12,743 nucleotides of DNA. Origin: JAUVIB01 sp964424545 (lineage in GTDB: Bacteria > Calditrichota > Calditrichia > Calditrichales > Calditrichaceae). Shown piece by piece: positions 5,965-12,687 of the stretch (positions within the stretch are counted from its first letter, which is position 1; every line of letters starts with the position of its first letter). A program made the position numbers and the translations under genes. The notes under the pieces are model-generated. The model had not been told where the DNA came from. It searched no databases and was given only the letters and a program-made list of their open reading frames with translations. The stretch is from NCBI GenBank assembly GCA_964424545.1, contig CAYRJN010000110.1, positions 1-12,743 on the forward strand, written 5' to 3'.

Positions 5965-6372
5965 ATGAAAAGCAAGAAAATCGTAAATACGTTAATGATG
6001 GCTTTGTTGGCCTTTTTTATACTACAGGTCCCGGCAAATTCGTCGACGGAGACAAAAAAAGCCGTTGATAAACATTCGGTATCATCATTAAAATGTTCCG
6101 GCGATAAAGCAACAAAGATGGATAAATCGGCTAAAAAAGAGGCCAAATCCATGAAATGCGGCGCCGGTAAATGCGGTGGCGATAAAGCGACCAAGGTCGA
6201 TAAAAGCGCTAAAAAAACAGCCAAGTCCATGAAGTGCGGTGATGGCAAATGCGGCGGTGATAAAGCTGATAAATCCGCTAAAAAGAGTTCAAAAAGCGGT
6301 AAATGCGGGGATGACAAATCCGCAAAGAAAAGTAAAAAATCGGAGAAGTGCGGCGCCGGTAAATGCGCCTGA
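5965..6372 (+). CDS. exported Cys/Lys/Gly-repeat protein, bufferin/HvfA-like candidate, copy 2
   Basis: 135 aa, paralogue of the gene just upstream, with a similar signal (MKSKKIVNTLMMALLAFFIL, then QVPANSS) and the same start of the mature region up to SSLKCSGDKA. Eight Cys at 44, 65, 70, 91, 96, 114, 129 and 134; three pairs keep the five-residue spacing (65/70, 91/96, 129/134). Two 26-residue repeats, residues 48-73 and 74-99, follow the pattern KATK(M/V)DKSAKK, (E/T)AKSMKCG, (A/D)GKCGGD and differ at only three positions. Degenerate shorter copies follow. The tail EKCGAGKCA is identical to that of copy 1. GKCGGDK units resemble the EGKCG motif of HvfA-type copper-binding RiPP precursors, which is the basis of the call; no maturation enzyme is nearby. 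Translation begins after a strong AGGGGG site and transcription ends at a terminator 28 nt after the stop. Confidence 0.65.
   Translation: MKSKKIVNTLMMALLAFFILQVPANSSTETKKAVDKHSVSSLKCSGDKATKMDKSAKKEAKSMKCGAGKCGGDKATKVDKSAKKTAKSMKCGDGKCGGDKADKSAKKSSKSGKCGDDKSAKKSKKSEKCGAGKCA
6193..6216 (+). repeat. 24-bp block identical between the two Cys-repeat genes, copy 2
   Basis: Identical to 5671-5694; encodes KVDKSAKK in the second internal repeat of the protein. The first internal repeat has diverged here (KMDKSAKK with different codons), so the second repeat of copy 2 is closer at DNA level to copy 1 than to its own neighbour. Confidence 0.7.
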
Positions 6373-6400
6373 TTTTTTGCACATAACAATAATTAAACTT

Positions 6401-6433
6401 AAGCCGAAAGTCATTTTGATTTTCGGCTTTTTT
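6401..6433 (+). terminator. rho-independent terminator after the Cys-repeat genes
   Basis: AAGCCGAAAGTCA pairs with TGATTTTCGGCTT across a TTT loop: a 13-bp stem with one G-U pair, followed by six T (6428-6433). It closes the plus-strand unit 5521-6372. Confidence 0.9.
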
Positions 6434-6695
6434 GTGTTAAGAAATACTCAATATTGAATTACTCCTCTTTTTATTCTTCTAATAATACAAAATAATAATA
6501 ATGTTTCGGTGATTTTATTTTGGATATTAATTTGCTAATTCTCGTTCCAATGCTCTCTGCATAGCGGGCGGTTCGATGGTTATTTAATTTTTTCTTTTAT
6601 TCTGTTTGGATGGACAATAATAATATAATAAATTGCAATGCAATTAAAGAGTGTAGTGTCGAAAATCAAATTAAGATTATCGGAGGATTGACGAT
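6434..6695. other. gap between Cys-repeat terminator and aldo/keto reductase
   Basis: AT-rich, with no convincing gene. The last 20 bases carry GGAGG (6682-6686), the ribosome site of the reductase. On the minus strand near 6535-6585, 18 codons ending in a stop read ITIEPPAMQRALERELAN. This resembles the PP..I..AME..M motif of SPFH proteins but is too short to count as a remnant. Confidence 0.3.
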
Positions 6696-7661
6696 ATGGA
6701 GTATAAAAAGTTTTCCAAATCGGATATAGAGGTTTCGCGACTCGGTTACGGGGCGTGGGGGATAGGCAAGTCCATGTGGGGCGGCGCCGACGATAAGGAA
6801 TCAAAAAAGTCGTTACATCTTGCCATAGAAAACGGAGTTAATTTTTTTGATTCGGCTTATGTTTACGGAAACGGACATAGCGAAAAATTAATCGGCGAGG
6901 TTGAAAAAGAATCGGGGAAAAAACTGTTCATAACTTCTAAAATTCCCTCTAAGAAATTTGAATGGCCCGCAGCCGATACATCGACTCTTGACGAATCTTT
7001 TCCGAGAGACCATATTATTCGTATGACGGAACACAGTCTTAAAAATCTAAAACGGGATTATCTCGATCTACAGCAATTTCATGTCTGGAATGATAATTGG
7101 GCGGATAATGATGAATGGAAAGAAGCTGTTTTAAGGTTGAAACAGGATGGTAAAGTGCGCTTTTTTGGCATATCCGTTAACGATCATCAGCCTGAGAACG
7201 GTATCAAAGCGGGCAAGACGGGACTGATAGATTCTTTTCAGGTTATTTTTAATATTTTTGATCAGTCTCCGACCGATAGTTTACTGCCCTTCTGTTTGAA
7301 AAATGGAATAAGCGTAATTGCTCGCGTTCCTTTTGACGAAGGCGCGTTAACGGGCGCGGTGAAACCCGATACGATTTTTCCGCGAGGCGATTTTCGCAAC
7401 CAATATTTTGCGGGCGATAGGAAAGAAAATGTCTGGAACAGGGTGCAGGCAATCCGCAACGATGTAAAAGATGAAACGGAGTCTTTATCCGAAGCGGCGC
7501 TGCGCTTCATTATTAGCTTTGAAGCCGTTACAACGGTTATTCCGGGTATGCGCAAATCGCAGAATTTGCTGGCAAATGTAAAAAGCGTAGAAAAAGGAGC
7601 GCTGTCTCCCGAAGCGTTGCAATTACTTAAAAATCATCGTTGGATACGCAATTTTTATTAA
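6696..7661 (+). CDS. aldo/keto reductase
   Basis: 321 aa, the normal size for the family; an NAD(P)H-dependent cytoplasmic oxidoreductase with a (beta/alpha)8 barrel. The catalytic tetrad is complete: Asp52 and Tyr57 in FFDSAYVYG, Lys82 in FITSKIP and His129 in LQQFHV. GISVNDHQP and FQVIFNIFDQSP mark the middle of the barrel, and TTVIPGMRKSQNLLANV is the C-terminal cofactor-binding segment. MEYKKFSKSDIEVSRLGYGAWGIG is the usual amino end, supporting the start, which has GGAGG 9 nt upstream. It sits alone between a terminator on the left and a likely promoter on the right. The natural substrate cannot be read from the sequence. Confidence 0.92.
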   Translation: MEYKKFSKSDIEVSRLGYGAWGIGKSMWGGADDKESKKSLHLAIENGVNFFDSAYVYGNGHSEKLIGEVEKESGKKLFITSKIPSKKFEWPAADTSTLDESFPRDHIIRMTEHSLKNLKRDYLDLQQFHVWNDNWADNDEWKEAVLRLKQDGKVRFFGISVNDHQPENGIKAGKTGLIDSFQVIFNIFDQSPTDSLLPFCLKNGISVIARVPFDEGALTGAVKPDTIFPRGDFRNQYFAGDRKENVWNRVQAIRNDVKDETESLSEAALRFIISFEAVTTVIPGMRKSQNLLANVKSVEKGALSPEALQLLKNHRWIRNFY

Positions 7662-7678
7662 TAGGCGTGAAAATACTT

Positions 7679-7708
7679 TTGAATAAAGTCGTAATTGGTC
7701 GGTATTAT
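7679..7708 (+). promoter_or_regulatory. candidate promoter of the NfeD-SPFH unit
   Basis: TTGAAT (7679-7684) and TATTAT (7703-7708) with an 18-nt spacer, giving a start near 7715 and a 25-nt leader before the ATG at 7740. Confidence 0.4.
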
Positions 7709-7739
7709 ATTATGAAATCGTTTTACGAAGGGAGAAAAA

Positions 7740-8201
7740 ATGGATTTGTTAGGGTATTTAACGCAACCGGCGATTGCTTGGTTTATTATCGGATTATTAT
7801 TGCTTATGGTTGAATTTGCCGTACCCGGGCTGATTCTCGGATTTTTCGGCGCGGGAGCTTGGGTTATCGTCCTTATTTGTGCGCTTGTTGATCTTAATCT
7901 TGCCGGTCAGCTGTTGATTTTTATTATTTTCTCTGTCCTATCCCTTGTTTTATTGCGTAAAAAATTAAAAGAACGATTTTTTAACGACAGCGGAGACAAT
8001 GAAGACGGCTTAGCCGATGAATTTATCGGTAAAAAAACAATCGCACTGACGGATATTTACAACGTTCCCGGCGGTAAGGTTACGCTTAAAGGTACGGAAT
8101 GGGAAGCGAGATCCGAGATAAATATATCAAAAGGAGAAAATGTTGAAATTATCGGTCGGGAAAATTTGGTTTTGTTGGTAAAACCTTTAGTTCGAAAATA
8201 A
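7740..8201 (+). CDS. NfeD-like membrane protein
   Basis: 153 aa, the short NfeD form (membrane part plus OB-fold domain, without the ClpP-like protease). Three hydrophobic segments at about 11-29, 30-50 and 55-72, the first carrying the characteristic WFIIGLLLLMVEFAVPGLI, precede a soluble OB-fold domain (about 95-150) with FIGKKTIALTDI, GGKVTLKGTEWEARSE and KGENVEIIGRENLVLLV. Such proteins pair with SPFH/stomatin proteins, which is exactly the next gene (107 bp on, same strand). They are thought to act in membrane microdomains or in quality control of membrane proteins. The start has GGGAG 5 nt upstream. Confidence 0.9.
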   Translation: MDLLGYLTQPAIAWFIIGLLLLMVEFAVPGLILGFFGAGAWVIVLICALVDLNLAGQLLIFIIFSVLSLVLLRKKLKERFFNDSGDNEDGLADEFIGKKTIALTDIYNVPGGKVTLKGTEWEARSEINISKGENVEIIGRENLVLLVKPLVRK

Positions 8202-8261
8202 AACACTCTTTTGTTAAATGGTACGGCAGCTTAAAATGACCTAAAGAAACCGGATTGGCAA

Positions 8262-8277
8262 GTTAATGCAGATTAAC
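8262..8277. repeat. inverted repeat GTTAAT-GCAG-ATTAAC before the SPFH gene
   Basis: A perfect 6-4-6 inverted repeat 32 bases upstream of the SPFH start, with a TATAAC (8288-8293) just after it. It could be an operator over an internal promoter, or chance in AT-rich DNA. Confidence 0.3.
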
Positions 8278-8308
8278 AAAATTTACATATAACGATAGGG
8301 AGGTTGTT

Positions 8309-9241
8309 ATGCAGGCGGTTGTCATTGTATTAATTGGTATTATTGTTTTTGTCCTGTTTTTGTTTATATCTACGATTAAAATTGTGCCGCAACGGCAGGC
8401 TTATATTGTAGAAAGACTCGGTAAGTATCGTACAACTTTACAGGCTGGTTTTCACATTATTTTGCCTTTTATTGATAATGTATCTTATAAGCATAGCTTA
8501 AAGGAACAGGCCATTGATGTGGCCTCACAGACCTGTATCACCAAAGATAATATATCCGTAGAGGTGGACGGGATTTTATATTTACAGGTGATGGACCCTA
8601 AAAAGGCTTCCTACGGTATCGATAATTATCATTTTGCCTCCATCCAAATTGCGCAGACGACCATGCGCAGCATTATCGGTAAAATGGAGTTGGATAAGAC
8701 GTTTGAAGAACGGGACGCAATCAATACGACTATTGTTGCCGCGGTAGATAAAGCGAGCGATCCATGGGGCGTAAAGGTGACGCGCTATGAACTGAAAAAT
8801 ATTACGCCTCCGCAAAGTATTAAGGACGCTATGGAAAAACAGATGCGCGCCGAACGTGAAAAACGGGCGATTATTGCGGAATCGGAAGGTGAAAAGCAGG
8901 CTAAAATTAATCGCGCCGAAGGAGATAAACAGGAATTGATCGCCCGCTCCGAAGGAGAAAAACAGAAGCGCATAAATGAAGCCGAAGGCCGCGCCGCGGA
9001 AATTGAACGCGTTGCCGAAGCGACGGCGCAGGGAATTCGTGAAATCGCTCTGGCTATTAATGAAAAAGGCGGTATGAATGCCGTTAATCTGCGCGTAGCC
9101 GAGCAATATATCGGCGAATTCGGAAAACTGGCTAAAGAAAACAATACATTGATTATTCCCAGTAATCTATCCGATGTGGCGGGAATGGTTTCGGCGGCGG
9201 TTTCAGTCTTTAAAAACGTAGACGGCAAGCAAAAAAGCTGA
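8309..9241 (+). CDS. SPFH/stomatin family protein (paraslipin, QmcA-type)
   Basis: 310 aa. One N-terminal membrane segment (about 3-22) is followed by the SPFH domain: IKIVPQRQAYIVERLGKYRT, GFHIILPFID, TKDNISVEVDGILYLQVMDP, AQTTMRSIIGKMELDKTFEER and WGVKVTRYELKNITPP. Then comes a charged coiled coil (about 175-245) with a 22-residue internal repeat (SEGEKQ at 192-197 and again at 214-219), and a C-terminal ISP-like stretch NLRVAEQYIGEFGKLAKENNTLIIPSNLSD. The pattern is that of E. coli QmcA-type proteins, which form large membrane-bound rings and work with NfeD partners. GGGAGG stands 5 nt before the ATG. It follows the NfeD-like gene and is followed by a small membrane protein, and all three probably form one transcript ending at 9513. 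Confidence 0.93.
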   Translation: MQAVVIVLIGIIVFVLFLFISTIKIVPQRQAYIVERLGKYRTTLQAGFHIILPFIDNVSYKHSLKEQAIDVASQTCITKDNISVEVDGILYLQVMDPKKASYGIDNYHFASIQIAQTTMRSIIGKMELDKTFEERDAINTTIVAAVDKASDPWGVKVTRYELKNITPPQSIKDAMEKQMRAEREKRAIIAESEGEKQAKINRAEGDKQELIARSEGEKQKRINEAEGRAAEIERVAEATAQGIREIALAINEKGGMNAVNLRVAEQYIGEFGKLAKENNTLIIPSNLSDVAGMVSAAVSVFKNVDGKQKS

Positions 9242-9305
9242 TCTTTTTGAAACTTTTTTCGTAACTTCTCCGTAAATGAAATAAAAAAATTTATGGAGCG
9301 GAGAG

Positions 9306-9467
9306 ATGAAAGAAATTTTTCAGGCGCTGGTTGTGTTTATACTCGCTATACCTTTTATTTACATGGCTTTTGATATTTTTAGAGATATTGTTAAAGAATC
9401 CGGCCGTATATTTAAAAGATACGGCAAGCCGTTGGCAACCACAGTAGTTCACGTTTTTTCAAAATAA
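9306..9467 (+). CDS. 53-residue single-pass membrane protein, unknown
   Basis: ATG at 9306 with GGAG 7 nt upstream (9295-9298), stop TAA at 9465-9467, then a terminator 21 nt on. The product reads MKEIFQALVVFILAIPFIYM, AFDIFRDIVKESGRIFKRYG, KPLATTVVHVFSK: one hydrophobic helix (about 6-22), then a basic amphipathic stretch. It lies 64 bp after the SPFH gene with no terminator between, so it may be a third member of the NfeD-SPFH unit. No family recognised. The good ribosome site, hydrophobic pattern and terminator position make it likely real. Confidence 0.55.
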   Translation: MKEIFQALVVFILAIPFIYMAFDIFRDIVKESGRIFKRYGKPLATTVVHVFSK

Positions 9468-9488
9468 AAGATTTCCCATAACAATGAG

Positions 9489-9513
9489 AAGCGGTCTTAA
9501 TAGGCCGCTTTTC
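9489..9513 (+). terminator. rho-independent terminator of the NfeD-SPFH unit
   Basis: AAGCGGTC pairs with GGCCGCTT (one G-U) around a TTAATA loop, followed by a T-rich tail (TTTTCTTGTTTTT). It ends the plus-strand unit 7740-9467. Confidence 0.85.
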
Positions 9514-9569
9514 TTGTTTTTATGCATAAAATCAATTGCTTCTTTAAAACCTCTCCTTTAATTTATGTC

Positions 9570-9575
9570 TATAAT
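9570..9575 (+). promoter_or_regulatory. candidate -10 element (TATAAT) for the phosphorylase-GT2 pair
   Basis: Consensus TATAAT 12 bases before the ATG at 9587, so transcription would begin around 9582 and leave a leader of about 5 nt (or about 23 nt for the ATG at 9605). No good -35 is visible. Confidence 0.35.
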
Positions 9576-9586
9576 AAATACTTCGT

Positions 9587-10204
9587 ATGAGTGATGGGAC
9601 TATAATGATTACCGTAAGCAGCGCTTTGAAAGGCGAGTTACAACCACTATTTGAGTATTTTAAAATCAAAAACAAAATAAATATTGAAGGCGGAAGTTTA
9701 TACATTGTCAATGATAAGCTGCATCTGTTACGCTGCGGGGTGGGAGGGGCGCGTTGTCTGAAAAGTTTATCCGCCTACTTTAAGGCTTATGCTACCGACG
9801 GACTTATTAATATCGGAACGGCCGGAATAATCAGGCAGGGGATTGAACCCGGAGAAATATTTTCCATTGTGAAAATATATGGAAGAAAGAATAAAAAAAA
9901 ATATGAATTACAGGACGATGGGGATTTTTATAAAGCTTCATTACTGTCTGTTGACGAGCCCCTTACGGATATAGAGCTGAGAAATGAGTATTTTGGTAGA
10001 TATGGCATTGATTTGGTAGATATGGAAGCTTGGTATTGTGCGCAATTGGCCGATGAGCATAAAATAAAATTTATTAGCTGGAAAATAGCCAGTGATTATG
10101 CCGATAGCAATACGCAGGAAGATTTCTTAAAAAATTACAAATGGTTAACACAAAAATTAGCGCGAAATATAATACCCATGTTAAGTAAGAGGCTTGTAAA
10201 ATAA
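9587..10204 (+). CDS. nucleoside phosphorylase/hydrolase-fold protein (PNP/MTAN/MqnB-like)
   Basis: 205 aa (199 if begun at the ATG at 9605). Fold landmarks of the PNP_UDP_1 family are in order: MITVSSALKGELQPL (first strand), GVGGARC, LINIGTAGII (about 73-82), VDMEAWYCAQLA (about 144-155, with the Met-Glu that binds ribose) and ASDYAD (168-173, with the probable catalytic Asp170). Family members cleave the N-glycosidic bond of purine nucleosides, methylthioadenosine or futalosine. It is at the short end of the family and I cannot pick the substrate; no menaquinone or methionine-salvage gene is nearby. The 9605 start is attractive because the family usually begins at this strand and GGGA stands 5 nt upstream, whereas 9587 has no ribosome site. 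The GT2 gene follows 11 bp on. Confidence 0.75.
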   Translation: MSDGTIMITVSSALKGELQPLFEYFKIKNKINIEGGSLYIVNDKLHLLRCGVGGARCLKSLSAYFKAYATDGLINIGTAGIIRQGIEPGEIFSIVKIYGRKNKKKYELQDDGDFYKASLLSVDEPLTDIELRNEYFGRYGIDLVDMEAWYCAQLADEHKIKFISWKIASDYADSNTQEDFLKNYKWLTQKLARNIIPMLSKRLVK

Positions 10205-10215
10205 CCAGTAAAAAA

Positions 10216-11043
10216 ATGAATGAAAAGATATCCGTAATAATTCCCGTATTTAATCGTTCGGCGCTTATCCGGAGAGCGGTGGATTCCGTTTTATCTCAAT
10301 CGTTGCCGCCTGATGAAATTATTGTTGTTGATGACGGTTCAACAGACGATACGCTGCGAATATTAAAAAACTATGAGCGTAAAATTAAGATTATAGCGCA
10401 GAAGAATCGCGGCGTTTCCACTGCCCGCAATGCGGGAATAAGAGAAGCCAAAGGAGACTGGGTTGCATTACTGGACAGCGACGATGAATGGCTTCCCAAA
10501 AAATTGGAATATGCCGTTGAATATATACGCAATAATCCAGCAATTAAAATATTTCAATGTGAAGAAATCTGGATTAGAAACGGGAAACGGGTTAATCCGA
10601 AAATAAAACATAAAAAGCTAAGCGGCAATATTTTTAAAGAATCACTGCCGTTATGTATTATTTCGCCTTCGGCGGTTATAATAAAAAAAGAAATCTTTTC
10701 CAAGGTCGGTTTGTTTGATGAAACTTTACCTGTTTGTGAAGATTACGATTTATGGCTGCGTATCACAAAAAGGTTTACGGTGGGGCTTGACCCGCGTGCG
10801 GGGGTGATTAAATACGGCGGACATGCCGACCAGCTTTCACATGCGTATGCGGCAATGGATATTTATCGTATAAAAGCCATGGAAAAACATCTCGATGATG
10901 AAAACTTGCGGCGTTTTATTCTTCCCGAAATTATAAAAAAACTTAAGATTGTTATCAACGGAGCCCAAAAGCGCCAAAAAGACGTCGATCGATTGCAGGA
11001 AAAACTGCATAAATATAACGCTATGATGCTTGAGAATTTTTGA
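10216..11043 (+). CDS. family 2 glycosyltransferase
   Basis: 275 aa, GT-A fold. It has SVIIPVFNRSALIRRAVDSV at the amino end, DEIIVVDDGSTDDT with the nucleotide-sugar Asp39/Asp40, NRGVSTARNAGI, WVALLDSDDEWLP with the metal-binding DSDD (87-90) and VCEDYDLWLRI (about 173-183) with the catalytic-base ED pair. The C-terminal ~70 residues are helical and charged, with no membrane segment, so it is cytoplasmic or peripheral and would add a sugar to a surface glycan or lipid carrier. It lies 11 bp after the phosphorylase-like gene, probably in one transcript, though the two activities have no obvious link. There is no clear Shine-Dalgarno. Its last 23 bases overlap the 3' end of the cyclase gene on the other strand. 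Confidence 0.9.
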   Translation: MNEKISVIIPVFNRSALIRRAVDSVLSQSLPPDEIIVVDDGSTDDTLRILKNYERKIKIIAQKNRGVSTARNAGIREAKGDWVALLDSDDEWLPKKLEYAVEYIRNNPAIKIFQCEEIWIRNGKRVNPKIKHKKLSGNIFKESLPLCIISPSAVIIKKEIFSKVGLFDETLPVCEDYDLWLRITKRFTVGLDPRAGVIKYGGHADQLSHAYAAMDIYRIKAMEKHLDDENLRRFILPEIIKKLKIVINGAQKRQKDVDRLQEKLHKYNAMMLENF

Positions 11044-12106
11044 TATTTTCATAAAGGTTTATATTATAAAGTTCGTGGTATTCTTCCAGTCCCTTCATTT
11101 TCGCCTTTTTACGGTATACCTTGCTTTCAAATTCATTTTTATGCTTTTTGAGGTATTGCATAACTTTCGGATCGTTATAGATATCTTTGCTAAACCAGAT
11201 GGCGCCTCCTTCGGACAACGATTCAATACGCGAGGCTACATTAACCGTGTTTCCGAAATAATCAATGCGTTCGTTTAGATTTACGACAATAACACTGCCG
11301 CTGTGGATACCCATTTTAATATCCAATTTACCGATATCGCCGAATTTACTTTTGATAAATTCTTTTTGAGCTTCGAGAGCGGCTTTTACGGCTTCGTGCG
11401 GTTTGATAAAAGAGGCCATTATGGAATCGCCGATTGTTTTTACAATGGTTCCGTGATTATTGATTACCTTATCAAACAGTATTTTAAAATGATCGCGCAC
11501 CACATTATAGGATTTTACGTCGCCGTACTTACTGTATAACGACGTTGAACCTTTAATATCCGTGAATAGAATGGTGATACGTTGAATTTGTAGACTCTCT
11601 TCAACTGAGAGCACCTGATCGCCGAAATATTCATAAAAAAGATGATTGTTCATTACTTCAAGACCGCTGAGAAATTCATCGGGTATTTTATAGTTTTTTA
11701 CTTTGGCGGCGCTCATCATCGTATTCATATATTGTTGTGAAATTTCATCGGGTAACGCATAAACGGCCGGATTAATGGTAAACGTTACCTCTATGTTGGA
11801 ATCTAGTGTGTTGCGAAAACTTACATTACACAGTTGGCAAAAATCTTCGGATTTAAGATTTGAAAAATTATGGGTAAATCCGGGAACGGCGTTACAATGC
11901 GGACAATGGTATTCCCAAGAAAGATTAAATAATCCTTCGTTTACCGCTTTGATAAAAAATGTGATTAAATCATAGAAATCATAATTCAATTCTTTACTTA
12001 ATAGCTTAAGATTGATTCTGAACAAATCGTTATCCGTTGCAGTTTCGATCCATTTTAATATTTTTTTAGGTAAATTAAAAGCGCTTTTAAGTTCAATTTT
12101 AGGCAT
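11021..12106 (-). CDS. class III adenylate/guanylate cyclase with N-terminal zinc-ribbon domain
   Basis: 361 aa. The N-terminal part (about 1-160) matches the DUF5939-type region found on bacterial cyclases, with a four-Cys zinc ribbon: CPHC at 68/71 and CQLC at 90/93. The C-terminal class III catalytic domain (about 172-350) has ITILFTDIKGSTSL with metal Asp183, TIVKTIGDSIMASF with Lys223 and the second metal Asp227, IKMGIHSGSV, and IDYFGNTVNVASRIE with Asp282 for base choice plus Asn289 and Arg293 for transition-state binding. The Lys/Asp pair favours ATP, so cAMP is the likely product. There is no membrane segment, so the enzyme is cytoplasmic. The start has AAGGA about 10 nt upstream. A decayed phosphodiesterase-like gene lies just upstream on the same strand. 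The 3' end overlaps the convergent glycosyltransferase by 23 bp. Confidence 0.92.
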   Translation of the reverse strand: MPKIELKSAFNLPKKILKWIETATDNDLFRINLKLLSKELNYDFYDLITFFIKAVNEGLFNLSWEYHCPHCNAVPGFTHNFSNLKSEDFCQLCNVSFRNTLDSNIEVTFTINPAVYALPDEISQQYMNTMMSAAKVKNYKIPDEFLSGLEVMNNHLFYEYFGDQVLSVEESLQIQRITILFTDIKGSTSLYSKYGDVKSYNVVRDHFKILFDKVINNHGTIVKTIGDSIMASFIKPHEAVKAALEAQKEFIKSKFGDIGKLDIKMGIHSGSVIVVNLNERIDYFGNTVNVASRIESLSEGGAIWFSKDIYNDPKVMQYLKKHKNEFESKVYRKKAKMKGLEEYHELYNINLYENIKNSQAS

Positions 12107-12246
12107 GTTTCTATTTCCTTAAATAGTTTTTCTATCGAGTACAAAAGTAGAGAATTATATTGAATTTATCAAATTTAATCAATAATATGCGCGTTTTTAG
12201 CGATCCGGATTGATTTCGCTTTGTTATCAACGGCCACAATCAGGTA
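12107..12246. other. short gap between cyclase start and pseudogene stop
   Basis: Leader of the cyclase, with its AAGGA ribosome site near 12117-12121. AT-rich; no hairpin terminator between the decayed gene and the cyclase is evident, so they may once have been one transcript. Confidence 0.35.
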
Positions 12247-12687
12247 TTACGGTTTTTTATTATCCGCAAATGAAGATGTTGCATTAATAGGGATGACGTC
12301 AAACAAATAATCGTGAACCAAAAAATGAAAGTGTCCGACAAAGATACCTTTTTGGCGCTCTATGATATTATAAAAGTTTATATCCCTTTCCGCTGTGATT
12401 GGTGTTTTAAAACTGCACCGGATTCTAAAATAATCGCTTTTAAGCGGATGATGTAAAAAAATACGAGACGGTAAATCATAGTATGATTCGCCGTTAAGCC
12501 AAGTTAATTGTTCCTATATTAAATGAAATTTATGCTGTCTGCCCCGTAAACTGTTTAAGATGATAATTTTTTAGTTCTTGTGTATAAAAGAATAATATGG
12601 AGAGCGACCTGTTTTTTTCTGCCGGATATTTTCCACATTTTGCAAATAATCATTGCTGAATGAGTAATCCGCAGGAAAATTATTGAT
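12247..12687 (-). pseudogene. decayed CpdA-like metallophosphoesterase
   Basis: One minus-strand frame keeps calcineurin-like phosphoesterase landmarks in the right order. They are FPADYSFSNDYLQNVENIR (about 12620-12680), SPYYSF near 12590-12600, KIIILNSLRG, EQLTWL (12496-12513), RIFLHHP with the metal-binding His pair, GIFVGHFH with the GHxH motif near 12325-12345, and a final strand ending at TAA 12247-12249. The frame is broken by TAA at 12571-12573, TAG at 12514-12516 and TAA at 12688-12690. No insertion or deletion is needed to line the segments up, so these are nonsense changes in an otherwise recognisable gene. Upstream of 12687 the metal-binding N-terminus (DxH, GDxxD, GNHD) is not recoverable before the window edge. 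CpdA-type enzymes hydrolyse cAMP, which would fit the cyclase next door; the family also holds other phosphatases. Confidence 0.68.

Noticed and set aside
5521..6372. Direct repeats as a possible CRISPR array
   Set aside because: The repeats are in-frame coding repeats without unique spacers and lie inside two genes with signal peptides.
5883..6389. Long minus-strand open frame across the second Cys-repeat gene
   Set aside because: It mirrors the codon-biased repeat of the plus-strand gene, which has a signal peptide, a strong ribosome site and a terminator; the antisense product (Ser/His/Pro/Leu-rich) has no such support.
6535..6585. Minus-strand 18-codon tail ITIEPPAMQRALERELAN resembling an SPFH protein end
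   Set aside because: Too short, stops directly upstream, and likeness to a low-complexity motif is easily due to chance.
8582..9228. Two long minus-strand open frames within the SPFH gene
   Set aside because: Shadows of the SPFH coding sequence; no ribosome site and no recognisable domain.
9587..10204. Futalosine hydrolase (mqnB) as a firm name
   Set aside because: Only the general phosphorylase-fold motifs are visible and no menaquinone gene is nearby.
12514..12573. In-frame TAG and TAA in the phosphoesterase read as recoded sense codons
   Set aside because: TAA and TAG end other intact genes in the window and there is no sign of a recoding element, so decay is simpler.
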